Below, one piece after another: positions 6,840 through 14,132 of a stretch of DNA of 23,478 nucleotides (its first letter is position 1; each line of letters opens with the position of its first letter). Position numbers and translations under genes: made by a program. Origin of the DNA: Ruminococcus sp. CAG:254 (GTDB taxonomy: Bacteria; Bacillota; Clostridia; Oscillospirales; Ruminococcaceae). The DNA is taken from positions 1 to 23,478 of the forward strand of contig HF997826.1 in NCBI GenBank assembly GCA_000433635.1. Reading direction: 5' to 3'. The notes under the pieces are model-generated. The model saw only the letters and a program-made list of their open reading frames with translations. It searched no databases and had not been told where the DNA came from.

Positions 6840-7673
6840 ATGGCTATTAAGAGCTACAAGCCGACAACCCCGTCCCGCAGAGGGATGACTGTGACCGATT
6901 ATTCTGGTCTGTCCAAGGTTGCACCGGAAAAGAGCTTGCTGGAACCGCTGAAGAAGAATGCGGGTCGTAACAGCTATGGTAGAATCACCGTTCGTCACAG
7001 AGGCGGCGGAAATAGAAGAAAGTATCGTGTGATCGATTTCAAGAGAACAAAGGACGGCATGAATGCAAATGTTCTGACTCTGGAATACGATCCGAACAGA
7101 AGTGCATTTATCGCACTGGTTCAGTATGAAGACGGCGAAAAGCGTTACATCCTCGCTCCGGAAGGTCTGAAGGTTGGCGACGTGGTTCGTTCTGGTTCTG
7201 ATGCTGATATCAAGCCGGGTTGTGCTTTGACACTGGCTGATATTCCGGTTGGTACTTTCATCCACGCAATTGAACTGTATCCGGGCAAGGGTGCACAGCT
7301 CGTAAGAAGTGCTGGTAACACCGCTCAGCTGATGGGTAAGGAAGGTGCTTTTGCACTGATTCGTCTGCCTTCCGGCGAAATGCGGAAAGTTTCCATTCTG
7401 TGCCGTGCTTCCATCGGTCAGGTTTCAAACGTGGATCACGAAAATGTAAACTATGGTAAGGCTGGCCGTATGCGGAACAAGGGCTGGAGACCGACCGTTA
7501 GAGGTTCTGTTATGAACCCGAATGACCACCCACACGGCGGTGGTGAAGGTAAGTCGCCAGTTGGTCGTCCGGGACCTGTTACTCCGTGGGGTAAGCCGGC
7601 TCTGGGTTACAAGACCAGAAAGAAGCACAAGGCTTCTGATAAATATATCGTAAAACGCCGTAACGGTAAGTAA
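6840..7673 (+). CDS. rplB: 50S ribosomal protein L2
   Basis: 277 aa, normal length. L2 binds 23S rRNA near the peptidyl-transferase centre and bridges the subunits. The N-terminal OB-like part contains NSYGRITVRHRGGG, and the SH3-like part follows. The C-terminal signature GSVMNPNDHPHGGGEGK, with the functionally important histidine of the HPHGGGEG motif, is intact, followed by SPVGRPGPVTPWGKPALGYK in outline. The gap from rplW is unusually structured, with three perfect hairpins, which may modulate its translation. Confidence 0.98.
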   Translation: MAIKSYKPTTPSRRGMTVTDYSGLSKVAPEKSLLEPLKKNAGRNSYGRITVRHRGGGNRRKYRVIDFKRTKDGMNANVLTLEYDPNRSAFIALVQYEDGEKRYILAPEGLKVGDVVRSGSDADIKPGCALTLADIPVGTFIHAIELYPGKGAQLVRSAGNTAQLMGKEGAFALIRLPSGEMRKVSILCRASIGQVSNVDHENVNYGKAGRMRNKGWRPTVRGSVMNPNDHPHGGGEGKSPVGRPGPVTPWGKPALGYKTRKKHKASDKYIVKRRNGK

Positions 7674-7693
7674 GGGGAAAGGAGGAGCATTTC

Positions 7694-7978
7694 ATGAGCA
7701 GAAGTATTAAAAAGGGACCTTTTGTCCAGGAAGTCCTGCTGAAGAGAGTACAGGCAATGAACGAGGCCGGTGAAAAGAAAGTCCTCAAGACTTGGAGCCG
7801 TTCTTCCACAATTTTCCCTGACTTTGTCGGACACACCTTTGCTGTGCACGATGGTCGCAAGCACGTTCCGGTTTATGTAACAGAAGATATGGTAGGTCAC
7901 AAGCTCGGCGAGTTTGCACCGACCAGAACCTTTAAGGGTCATGCCGGTTCTAAGACTTCAAATAACGGCAAGAAGTAA
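7694..7978 (+). CDS. rpsS: 30S ribosomal protein S19
   Basis: 94 aa, normal length. S19 lies in the 30S head and contacts S13 and the A-site tRNA region. Diagnostic segments are SRSIKKGPFV at the N-terminus, IKTWSR-like VLKTWSRSSTI, and the HDGRKHVPVYVTEDMVGHKL block, ending in a FAPTRTFKGHAG-type tail. GGAGG lies about 8 nt before the ATG. Confidence 0.98.
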   Translation: MSRSIKKGPFVQEVLLKRVQAMNEAGEKKVLKTWSRSSTIFPDFVGHTFAVHDGRKHVPVYVTEDMVGHKLGEFAPTRTFKGHAGSKTSNNGKK

Positions 7979-7998
7979 TTTTGGAAGGAGGCGTTCAA

Positions 7999-8334
7999 AT
8001 GGAAGCTAAAGCATATTTGAGAAATGCCCGCATTTCTCCAAGAAAAGTACAGATCGTTTTGGATCTGATCAGAAATAAGCCGGTGGATGTTGCACTGGCA
8101 ACTTTGGACCTCACACCAAAAGCAGCAAGCCCATTGCTGGAAAAACTTTTGAAGTCCGCAATTGCAAATGCAGAAAACAACTTCAGCATGAACGGGGATG
8201 CCCTCTATGTTGCAGAATGCTATGTCACTCCGGGTCCGATTATGAAGCGGATTCAGCCGAGAGCACAGGGCAGAGCATTTCGGATCTATAAGAGAACGTC
8301 GCATATCACCGTTGTTCTGAAAGAAGAAGAATAA
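7999..8334 (+). CDS. rplV: 50S ribosomal protein L22
   Basis: 111 aa from the ATG at 7999. An in-frame TTG at 7981 would add six residues but would overlap the AAGGAGG ribosome-binding site (7985-7991), so 7999 is the real start. L22 binds 23S rRNA and its beta-hairpin lines the exit tunnel. Visible family features are the N-terminal AKAYLRNARISPRKVQIV, AIANAENN in the middle, and the C-terminal tunnel hairpin with PIMKRIQPRAQGRAF and the KRTSHITVVL end. Confidence 0.97.
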   Translation: MEAKAYLRNARISPRKVQIVLDLIRNKPVDVALATLDLTPKAASPLLEKLLKSAIANAENNFSMNGDALYVAECYVTPGPIMKRIQPRAQGRAFRIYKRTSHITVVLKEEE

Positions 8335-8352
8335 TCCCAAGGAGGTTAAAAT

Positions 8353-9150
8353 ATGGGCCAGAAGGTTAATCCGCACGGGCTTCGTGTTGGTGTTATTAAA
8401 GATTGGGATTCTCGTTGGTTTGCAAACAAGGCTGACTTCGGCGATACGCTGGTAGAAGATTTCAACGTTCGGAAGTTCATCAAGAAGAACCTGTATGCAG
8501 CAGGTGTTCCGAAGATCGAAATCGAGCGGTTTGCAGATAAGGTAAGAATCCACATCCACTGTGCAAAGCCGGGTATTGTAATCGGCCGTGGCGGTGCAGA
8601 AATCGAAAAGCTCCGCACACAGTTGGAAAAGATGATGGGCAAGCAGGTTTACGTCAACATCGTTGAAGTAAAGCAGCCAGATATGGATGCACAGCTTGTT
8701 GCAGAAAAGATCGCTTTGGATCTGGAAAACAGAATTTCCTTCCGCCGGGCTATGAAGCAGGCAATTGGCCGTGCAATGCGTCTGGGTGCAAAGGGTATCA
8801 AGACTAAGGTTTCCGGCCGTCTGGGCGGTGCTGAAATCGCTCGTTCTGAAAGCTATCACGAAGGAACCATTCCGCTGCAGACCATCCGTGCAGACATCGA
8901 CTATGGTACTGCTGAAGCACACACCACTTATGGTCGTCTGGGCGTAAAGGTTTGGATCTATAAGGGCGAAGTTCTGAAGGGCGATGCTGCAAGAGCTGCT
9001 GAACAGAGAGAAAAGGTTGAAAGAAAATCTCGCGACAACCGTAACGGTGACCGCAGAGATGACAGAAGACGTCGGGATAACCGCAACAACGGCGACCGTA
9101 GAAACGGTGGTTTCCGTCGTGGCGAAAAAAGAGAAGGAGGTAAACAGTAA
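8353..9150 (+). CDS. rpsC: 30S ribosomal protein S3 with a basic C-terminal extension
   Basis: 265 aa; S3 is usually about 210-235. It forms part of the mRNA entry site and its helicase activity. The N-terminal MGQKVNPHGLRVG, the KH domain with IVIGRGGAEIEKL (about residues 75-88), and the C-terminal YGRLGVKVWIYKGE around residue 201 are all canonical. After about residue 208 there is a ~57-residue tail rich in Arg, Asp, Asn and Gly, with repeated D-R-R and N-R/N-G units, likely disordered and RNA-binding. The stop and the rplP start overlap (TAATG). Confidence 0.98.
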   Translation: MGQKVNPHGLRVGVIKDWDSRWFANKADFGDTLVEDFNVRKFIKKNLYAAGVPKIEIERFADKVRIHIHCAKPGIVIGRGGAEIEKLRTQLEKMMGKQVYVNIVEVKQPDMDAQLVAEKIALDLENRISFRRAMKQAIGRAMRLGAKGIKTKVSGRLGGAEIARSESYHEGTIPLQTIRADIDYGTAEAHTTYGRLGVKVWIYKGEVLKGDAARAAEQREKVERKSRDNRNGDRRDDRRRRDNRNNGDRRNGGFRRGEKREGGKQ

Positions 9151-9572
9151 TGCTGCTTCCGAAGAGAGTAAAATACCGTCGTGTACACAGAGGACGGATG
9201 ACAGGTAAGGCTTACAGAGGTTCTACTGTTAGCAATGGTGAATACGGTTTGCAGGCTCTCGAGCCGGCATGGATCACCTCCAACCAGATCGAATCTGCCC
9301 GTATCGCAATGACTCGTTACATCAAGCGTGGCGGTCAGGTTTGGATTAAGATTTTCCCGGATAAGCCGGTTACAAAGAAGCCAGCTGGTACCAGAATGGG
9401 TTCCGGTAAAGGTGCTCCGGAATATTGGGTAGCAGTTGTAAAGCCGGGCAGAGTGATGTTCGAAATCGCTGGCGTTCCGGAAGAAACTGCAAGAGAAGCA
9501 ATGCGTCTTGCGATGCATAAGCTGCCGATTAAGTGTAAGTTTGTAAAGGCTGAAGGAGGCGAGCAAGAATGA
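9150..9572 (+). CDS. rplP: 50S ribosomal protein L16
   Basis: 140 aa, normal length. L16 organises the A-tRNA site of the 50S and is among the last proteins to assemble. Family features are the N-terminal MLLPKRVKYRR followed by RGRMTGKAYRG-like residues, the central GGQVWIKIFPDKPVTKKPAGTRMG region in outline, and GKGAPEYWVAVVKPGR. The ATG overlaps the last base of the rpsC stop, with GAAGGAGG just before it, so translation is coupled. The 3' end overlaps rpmC by 4 nt. Confidence 0.98.
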   Translation: MLLPKRVKYRRVHRGRMTGKAYRGSTVSNGEYGLQALEPAWITSNQIESARIAMTRYIKRGGQVWIKIFPDKPVTKKPAGTRMGSGKGAPEYWVAVVKPGRVMFEIAGVPEETAREAMRLAMHKLPIKCKFVKAEGGEQE

Positions 9573-9772
9573 AAGCATCAGAAGTAAGAGCTATGCCGGT
9601 GGATGAACTGAACGAAAAGCTGGTGGATCTGAAAGAAGAACTGTTTAACCTTCGCTTTCAGCTTGCTGCAAATCAGCTTGAGAATACAGCTCGTATCAAG
9701 GCAGTAAAGAAGGATATTGCCCGTGTTAAGACTGCACTCCGTGCTGCGGAACTTCAGTCTGCACAGCACTAA
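9569..9772 (+). CDS. rpmC: 50S ribosomal protein L29
   Basis: 67 aa, normal length. L29 is a small two-helix protein at the exit-tunnel rim next to L23. The pattern MKASEVR, LVDLKEELFNLRFQLA and ENTARIKAVKKDIARVKT is canonical, with a short Ala-rich C-terminus. The start overlaps the rplP stop (ATGA), and the ribosome-binding site (GGAGGC) lies in the end of rplP. Confidence 0.97.
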   Translation: MKASEVRAMPVDELNEKLVDLKEELFNLRFQLAANQLENTARIKAVKKDIARVKTALRAAELQSAQH

Positions 9773-9787
9773 GAGGAGGGCTTTACA

Positions 9788-10045
9788 GTGGCTGAAAGAA
9801 ATTTGAGAAAAACCAGAGTCGGCAGAGTCGTTAGCGACAAGATGGATAAGACAGTCGTTGTAGCAATCGTCGACAATGTAAAACACCCGCTTTACAAGAA
9901 AATTGTGAAGAGAACCGTTCGCCTGAAGGCACATGATGAAAACAATGCTTGCAAGGTCGGCGATCGTGTAGAAGTGATGGAAACTCGTCCACTCTCTAAG
10001 GATAAGAGATGGCGTGTTGTGGAAATCATCGAAAAGGCTAAGTAA
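9788..10045 (+). CDS. rpsQ: 30S ribosomal protein S17
   Basis: 85 aa from a GTG start, with GAGGAGGG about 8 nt upstream. S17 is a primary 16S rRNA-binding OB-fold protein. The core RKTRVGRVVSDKMDKTVVV and the later KRTVRLKAHDENN and GDRVEVMETRPLSKDKRWRVVEI segments are canonical. It closes the classical S10 operon; the following gap to rplN (10046-10107) holds a small hairpin but no promoter I can recognise. Confidence 0.97.
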   Translation: MAERNLRKTRVGRVVSDKMDKTVVVAIVDNVKHPLYKKIVKRTVRLKAHDENNACKVGDRVEVMETRPLSKDKRWRVVEIIEKAK

Positions 10046-10047
10046 TT

Positions 10048-10073
10048 GACGAACGAAGAAAAAACGGTTCGTT
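10048..10073 (+). other. Small hairpin in the rpsQ-rplN gap
   Basis: ACGAAC (10049-10054) pairs with GTTCGT (10067-10072), extendable by a G-T pair, with an A-rich loop. In E. coli the spc operon promoter lies at the equivalent junction. Here no -35/-10 pair is evident, so the hairpin is more likely a processing or stability element. Confidence 0.3.
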
Positions 10074-10107
10074 CTGAGAGGGACGTTTCCGAAAGGAGGA
10101 ACTCGCT

Positions 10108-10476
10108 GTGATTCAGATGCAAACGTATTTGAAGGTTGCAGACAACACCGGTGCGAAAGAACTGATGTGCATCAGAGTGCTGGGCGGTACCCGGAGACGG
10201 TATGCCAACATTGGTGATGTCGTAGTCGCTTCTGTTAAGAAAGCAACACCCGGCGGCGTTGTAAAGAAGGGCGATGTAGTAAAGGCTGTTATCGTACGCT
10301 CTGCAAAGGGCCTGCGGAGAGAAGACGGTACTTACATCCGTTTCGATGAAAATGCTGCGGTTATTATCAAGGAAGACAAGAACCCGAAGGGCACTCGTAT
10401 CTTTGGGCCGGTTGCCAGAGAGCTGCGTGATAAGGATTATATGAAGATCCTGAGCTTGGCACCGGAAGTACTTTAA
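10108..10476 (+). CDS. rplN: 50S ribosomal protein L14
   Basis: 122 aa, normal length, from a GTG start with AAAGGAGG upstream. L14 lies at the subunit interface, contacts 16S helix 14 and is the docking site of the silencing factor RsfS. Signature stretches are MIQMQTYLKVADNTGAKELM, RVLGGTRRRYANIGD, and a C-terminal FGPVARELRDKDYMKILSLAPEVL in outline. It is the first gene of the spc-type segment but appears co-transcribed with the S10 segment. Confidence 0.98.
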   Translation: MIQMQTYLKVADNTGAKELMCIRVLGGTRRRYANIGDVVVASVKKATPGGVVKKGDVVKAVIVRSAKGLRREDGTYIRFDENAAVIIKEDKNPKGTRIFGPVARELRDKDYMKILSLAPEVL

Positions 10477-10491
10477 TTCGGAGGTGTCATA

Positions 10492-10845
10492 ATGAGTAAG
10501 GTACATGTAAAAACAGGTGACACCGTCGTACTGCTGACCGGTAAGGATATTTACCAGTACAAGGACGTAACCGATAAGTCCAAGGGCAGACTCGAAGGCA
10601 AGGTTGTTGCTGTCAGCCCGAAGGAAGGCAAGGTTATCGTAGAAGGCTTTAACAAGATCACAAAGCACGTCAAGCCGACCAGAATGGGTCAGAGCGGCGG
10701 CATCGTGGAAACCGAAGGTGCACTGTATGCAAGCAAGGTTCAGCTCGTTTGCCCGAAGTGCGGCAAGCCGACTAGAATCGGTCATGCTGTAGAAGACGGC
10801 AAGAAGCTGCGTGTCTGCAAGAAGTGCGGAAAATCTTTTGAGTAA
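10492..10845 (+). CDS. rplX: 50S ribosomal protein L24, zinc-ribbon type
   Basis: 117 aa. L24 is an assembly initiator of the 50S with a KOW domain. The N-terminal KOW motif region is VHVKTGDTVVLLTGKD, with GKVVAVSPKEGKVIVEG following. The C-terminal part has four cysteines, C87, C90, C109 and C112 (CPKCG and CKKCG), forming a zinc ribbon that is common in Clostridia. That part makes it longer than the ~103-residue version of some bacteria. Confidence 0.97.
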   Translation: MSKVHVKTGDTVVLLTGKDIYQYKDVTDKSKGRLEGKVVAVSPKEGKVIVEGFNKITKHVKPTRMGQSGGIVETEGALYASKVQLVCPKCGKPTRIGHAVEDGKKLRVCKKCGKSFE

Positions 10846-10857
10846 AGGAGAAACGAT

Positions 10858-11397
10858 ATGTCTACATTGAAAGATTATTATAACAGCACCGTTGCTCCTG
10901 CAATGATGAAGAAGTTCGGTTACCAGAACGTAATGCAGATCCCGAAGCTGGATAAGGTAGTTGTCAATGTGGCAGCTGGCGAAGCAAAGGATAACGCAAA
11001 GGTAATCGATGCAATTATGAACGACCTGTCTCTCATCACCGGTCAGAAGCCGGTTGTTTGCAGAGCAAAGAAGTCTGTTGCAAACTTTAAGCTGCGGGAA
11101 GGCATGCCGATCGGTGTGAAAGTAACCCTGCGTGGCGAAAAGATGTATGAATTCGTTTACAAGCTGTTTAATGTAAGCTTCCCGCGTGTTCGTGACTTCA
11201 GAGGAATCAACGGCAACTCCTTCGACGGTAAGGGTAACTACTCCACCGGTATCAAGGAACAGCTGATTTTCCCGGAAATCGAATACGATAAGATTGACAA
11301 GGTTAGAGGTATGGATATCAACTTCATTACCACTGCCCAGACCGATGAAGAAGCTAAGGAGCTGCTGACACTGCTCGGTGCTCCGTTCATTAAGTAA
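10858..11397 (+). CDS. rplE: 50S ribosomal protein L5
   Basis: 179 aa, normal length. L5 binds 5S rRNA and contacts the P-site tRNA and S13. Canonical segments are YQNVMQIPKLDKVVVN near the N-terminus, TGQKPVVCRAKKSVANFKLREGMPIG in outline, and the DFRGINGNSFDGKGNYS loop. AAAGGAG lies 7 nt before the ATG. In E. coli, S8 represses the spc operon near the L5 start; I see no obvious S8-like element in the 12-nt rplX-rplE gap. Confidence 0.98.
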   Translation: MSTLKDYYNSTVAPAMMKKFGYQNVMQIPKLDKVVVNVAAGEAKDNAKVIDAIMNDLSLITGQKPVVCRAKKSVANFKLREGMPIGVKVTLRGEKMYEFVYKLFNVSFPRVRDFRGINGNSFDGKGNYSTGIKEQLIFPEIEYDKIDKVRGMDINFITTAQTDEEAKELLTLLGAPFIK

Positions 11398-11413
11398 GCA
11401 GGGAGGAACGATC

Positions 11414-11599
11414 ATGGCAAAGAAGGCAATGAAATTAAAGCAGCAGAAGACTCCCAAATTCTCCACAAGAGCTTACACCCGCTGCAAGCTCTGCGGCAGA
11501 CCGCATGCGTATCTGAGAAAGTACGGCATTTGCCGTGTTTGCTTCAGAAACTTAGCACATGAGGGTAAGATTCCGGGCGTTAAGAAAGCAAGCTGGTAA
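11414..11599 (+). CDS. rpsZ: 30S ribosomal protein S14, zinc-binding type Z
   Basis: 61 aa, the length of the type Z S14 of Firmicutes. The zinc ligands C24, C27, C40 and C43 are present in CKLCG and CRVC. It binds the 30S head near S3 and S10. The start at 11414 is chosen over an in-frame ATG at 11378 because GGGAGG (11401-11406) precedes it and the upstream start would lie inside rplE. Confidence 0.97.
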   Translation: MAKKAMKLKQQKTPKFSTRAYTRCKLCGRPHAYLRKYGICRVCFRNLAHEGKIPGVKKASW

Positions 11600-11631
11600 A
11601 AAAGAAGCATTACGAAAAGGAGGTCATTGGT

Positions 11632-12030
11632 ATGCAGATTACTGATACAATAGCAGACATTCTGACAAGAATTCGGAATGCGAGCTCCGCAAAACACGCC
11701 ACCGTTGACGTTCCGGCTTCCAATGTCAAGAAGGCAATCACGCAGATCCTTCTCGACGAAGGCTATATTAAGAGCTTTCAGGTAGTGGAAGACGGCAAGC
11801 AGGGCATTATCAGAATTACATTGAAATATACAGACAGCAAGGCTCCGGTTATCACCGGTCTTCGCAGAGTTTCCAAGCCGGGTCTGCGGATCTATTCCAG
11901 CTGTGCAGATATGCCGAAGGTAAGAAAGGGTCTGGGTATTGCGATCGTTTCTACTTCTAAGGGTATCATGACAGATAAGAAGGCTCGTGAACTGAATGTT
12001 GGCGGCGAAGTTTTAGCTTATGTTTGGTAA
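11632..12030 (+). CDS. rpsH: 30S ribosomal protein S8
   Basis: 132 aa, normal length. S8 is a primary 16S rRNA (helix 21) binder and the translational repressor of the spc operon in E. coli. The N-terminal TDTIADILTRIRNA, the central RVSKPGLRIYS, and the C-terminal STSKGIMTDKKARELNVGGE with an EVLAYVW end are canonical. AAAGGAGG lies about 9 nt upstream. Confidence 0.98.
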   Translation: MQITDTIADILTRIRNASSAKHATVDVPASNVKKAITQILLDEGYIKSFQVVEDGKQGIIRITLKYTDSKAPVITGLRRVSKPGLRIYSSCADMPKVRKGLGIAIVSTSKGIMTDKKARELNVGGEVLAYVW

Positions 12031-12044
12031 GGAGGACACAGAGA

Positions 12045-12590
12045 ATGTCAAGAATAGGTAAAAAGCCGATCAGTGTCCCAGCCGGCGTAACCGTAACATG
12101 CGAAAACAATCACGTTACCGTAAAGGGACCGAAGGGCGAAATTGCAAAGCAGTTTTCCCCGGAACTGGGCATTGCAGTTGAAGACGGTGTGATCACCGTA
12201 ACCCGTCCGACCGACGACAAGGAACACAGATCCCTGCACGGTCTGACCAGAACGCTGATCGCAAACATGGTAGAAGGTGTAACCAATGGTTACAGCAAGA
12301 CCCTGATTATCGAAGGCGTCGGCTACCGTGCTGCAAAGAAGGGCAAGGAAGTTGTTCTGAGCGTTGGTTTCTCTCATCCGGTCAATGTTCCGGAAACAGA
12401 CGACATCAAGCTGGACGTTCCGCAGCCGAACACCATCGTAGTAAGCGGTATCGACAAGCAGGCTGTTGGACAGTATGCAGCAGAAATCCGTGAAAAGCGT
12501 CCGCCGGAACCGTATAAGGGCAAGGGCATTCGCTATGAAAATGAACATATCATCCGCAAGGAAGGTAAAGCCGGCAAGGGCAAAAAGTAA
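12045..12590 (+). CDS. rplF: 50S ribosomal protein L6
   Basis: 181 aa from the ATG at 12045, with AAGGAGG about 9 nt upstream overlapping the end of rpsH. A GTG-initiated extension from 12024 would overlap rpsH and is rejected. L6 binds near the sarcin-ricin loop. Features are SRIGKKPISVPAGV at the N-terminus, the first repeat with VKGPKGE, and the C-terminal RNA-binding signature IREKRPPEPYKGKGIRYENE, ending in a Lys/Gly-rich tail. Confidence 0.98.
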   Translation: MSRIGKKPISVPAGVTVTCENNHVTVKGPKGEIAKQFSPELGIAVEDGVITVTRPTDDKEHRSLHGLTRTLIANMVEGVTNGYSKTLIIEGVGYRAAKKGKEVVLSVGFSHPVNVPETDDIKLDVPQPNTIVVSGIDKQAVGQYAAEIREKRPPEPYKGKGIRYENEHIIRKEGKAGKGKK

Positions 12591-12610
12591 TTGAAAGGAG
12601 TTAAATTGCT

Positions 12611-12970
12611 ATGATTAAAAAGGCAGACAGCAATAAAGCCAGAGCAAAAAGACACGCAAGAGTTCGTGCGAAGATTTCCGGTACTCCTGAACGTCCTCGC
12701 CTGAATGTATATCGTTCCACAAAGCACATCTATGCACAGCTGATTGATGACGTAAACGGCGTAACTTTGGCTTCCGCATCCAGCATGGATAAGGATTTCG
12801 AAGGCGTTGGCGGCAACACCGAAGCTGCTCGCAAGGTTGGCACGAAAATCGCAGAACGTGCACTCGCTAAAAACATCACAGAAGTCGTTTTCGACAGAGG
12901 CGGTTACCTCTATCACGGCAGAGTGAAGGAACTGGCAGAAGGTGCTCGTGAGGGCGGACTGAAATTCTAA
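12611..12970 (+). CDS. rplR: 50S ribosomal protein L18
   Basis: 119 aa, normal length. L18 binds 5S rRNA with L5 and helps dock it into the 50S. It has the basic N-terminus KARAKRHARVRAKISGTPERPRLNV in outline, FRSNKHIYAQ-like YRSTKHIYAQLIDD, and the C-terminal FDRGGYLYHGRVKELAEGAREGGLKF end in outline, which is diagnostic. AAAGGAG precedes the ATG. Confidence 0.98.
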   Translation: MIKKADSNKARAKRHARVRAKISGTPERPRLNVYRSTKHIYAQLIDDVNGVTLASASSMDKDFEGVGGNTEAARKVGTKIAERALAKNITEVVFDRGGYLYHGRVKELAEGAREGGLKF

Positions 12971-12982
12971 GGAGGGATTACT

Positions 12983-13483
12983 TTGGCAAAAATTGATCCG
13001 AACAGCTTGGAACTGACCGAAAAGGTCGTTTCGATCAATCGTGTATCTAAGACCGTTAAGGGCGGCCGTATCATGAAGTTTGCTGCACTCGTTGTAGTCG
13101 GCGACGGAAACGGTACCATCGGTTTCGGTCTGGGCAAGTCCGGTGAAGTTCCGGATGCAATCCGTAAGGGCATTGAGGACGCAAAGAAGAACCTCATCAA
13201 GATTCCGCTGAAGGGTACAACCATTCCGCACGAAATCGTTGGCAAGTTTGGTGCCGGCAGCGTGCTGATGAAGCCGGCTGCACCTGGTACTGGTGTAATC
13301 GCTGGTGGCCCGGTTCGTGCCGTTATCGAAGTAGCAGGTATCAAGGACATTCGTACCAAGTCCCTGCGTTCCAACAATCCGTGCAATGTCGTTCGGGCAA
13401 CCATCAACGGTCTGGCATCTTGTGCAACCGCAGCAGAGGTTGCTGAAATGAGAGGCAAGTCGGTTAAGGAAATTTTAGGTTAA
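12983..13483 (+). CDS. rpsE: 30S ribosomal protein S5
   Basis: 166 aa from a TTG start at 12983; AAGGAGG about 9 nt upstream fixes it. S5 lies at the mRNA entry site and affects decoding fidelity. The loop NRVSKTVKGGRIM, where spectinomycin-resistance changes occur in other species, looks wild type. VVGDGNGTIGFGLGK and the C-terminal NPCNVVRATINGL are canonical. TTG is a weak start for such an abundant protein; the strong ribosome-binding site may compensate. Confidence 0.97.
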   Translation: MAKIDPNSLELTEKVVSINRVSKTVKGGRIMKFAALVVVGDGNGTIGFGLGKSGEVPDAIRKGIEDAKKNLIKIPLKGTTIPHEIVGKFGAGSVLMKPAAPGTGVIAGGPVRAVIEVAGIKDIRTKSLRSNNPCNVVRATINGLASCATAAEVAEMRGKSVKEILG

Positions 13484-13495
13484 GGAGGGTGCATC

Positions 13496-13672
13496 ATGGC
13501 AAAGCAAATCAAGCTGGTAAAGAGCCTGTCCGGTAGAAAAAAGGATCAGGTTGCAACCGCAAATTCGCTGGGTCTGAAGAAGATCGGCGACGTTACCGTA
13601 CAGCCGGAAAATGCGGCAACCCTCGGTAAGATTCAGAAGATCTCACACCTCGTTGAGGTGCAGGAAGCATAA
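13496..13672 (+). CDS. rpmD: 50S ribosomal protein L30
   Basis: 58 aa, normal for L30. The translation reads MAKQIKLVKSLSGRKKDQ, then VATANSLGLKKIGDVTV, and ends KISHLVEVQEA, matching the family pattern (VTLVRSxIGRxxxQxxTxxxLGLxxI). L30 binds 23S and 5S rRNA on the 50S. AAGGAGG lies 8 nt before the ATG, and the gene sits between rpsE and rplO as in most bacteria. Confidence 0.96.
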   Translation: MAKQIKLVKSLSGRKKDQVATANSLGLKKIGDVTVQPENAATLGKIQKISHLVEVQEA

Positions 13673-13690
13673 ACAAGGAGGTGCAGTAGA

Positions 13691-14131
13691 ATGAAACTTC
13701 ACGAATTATCACCAGCAGCAGGTTCCGTAAAGGACGTTAAGAGAGTTGGCCGTGGTCACGGTTCCGGTAACGGTAAAACCGCTGGCAAGGGTCACAAGGG
13801 TCAGAATGCAAGAAGCGGCGGCGGCGTTCGGATCGGCTTTGAAGGCGGTCAGATGCCAATCGCAAGAAGAATCCCGAAGAGAGGCTTTAAGAACATCTTC
13901 GGTACAGATTATGCAATCGTAAATGTTGCTGATCTGAATCAGTTTGCAGAAGGAACCGTTGTAGACGCTGAACTGCTGAAGGCAACCGGTCTGGTAAAGA
14001 AGGTTTATGCAGGCGTTAAGGTGCTCGGCAACGGCGAATTGACAACGAAGCTGACCGTAAAGGCTGCAAAGTTCTCTAAGAGTGCAGTTGAAAAAATTGA
14101 AAAGGCTGGCGGAAAAGCTGAGGTGATGTAA
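13691..14131 (+). CDS. rplO: 50S ribosomal protein L15
   Basis: 146 aa, normal length. L15 is a central 50S assembly protein with an extended glycine- and basic-rich N-terminus: MKLHELSPAAGSV, RVGRGHGSGNGKTAGKGHKG and GFEGGQMPIARRIPKRGF. The C-terminal globular domain ends in KAGGKAEVM. AAGGAGG precedes the start. Its stop ends one nucleotide before the secY start codon, so the two are translationally coupled. Confidence 0.98.
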   Translation: MKLHELSPAAGSVKDVKRVGRGHGSGNGKTAGKGHKGQNARSGGGVRIGFEGGQMPIARRIPKRGFKNIFGTDYAIVNVADLNQFAEGTVVDAELLKATGLVKKVYAGVKVLGNGELTTKLTVKAAKFSKSAVEKIEKAGGKAEVM

Positions 14132-14132
14132 T

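Noticed and set aside
9892..11466. Long (524-codon) minus-strand ORF across rpsQ to rpsZ
   Set aside because: It lies antisense to six certain ribosomal protein genes; codon bias of the + strand keeps that frame open. The same applies to other long antisense frames in the cluster.
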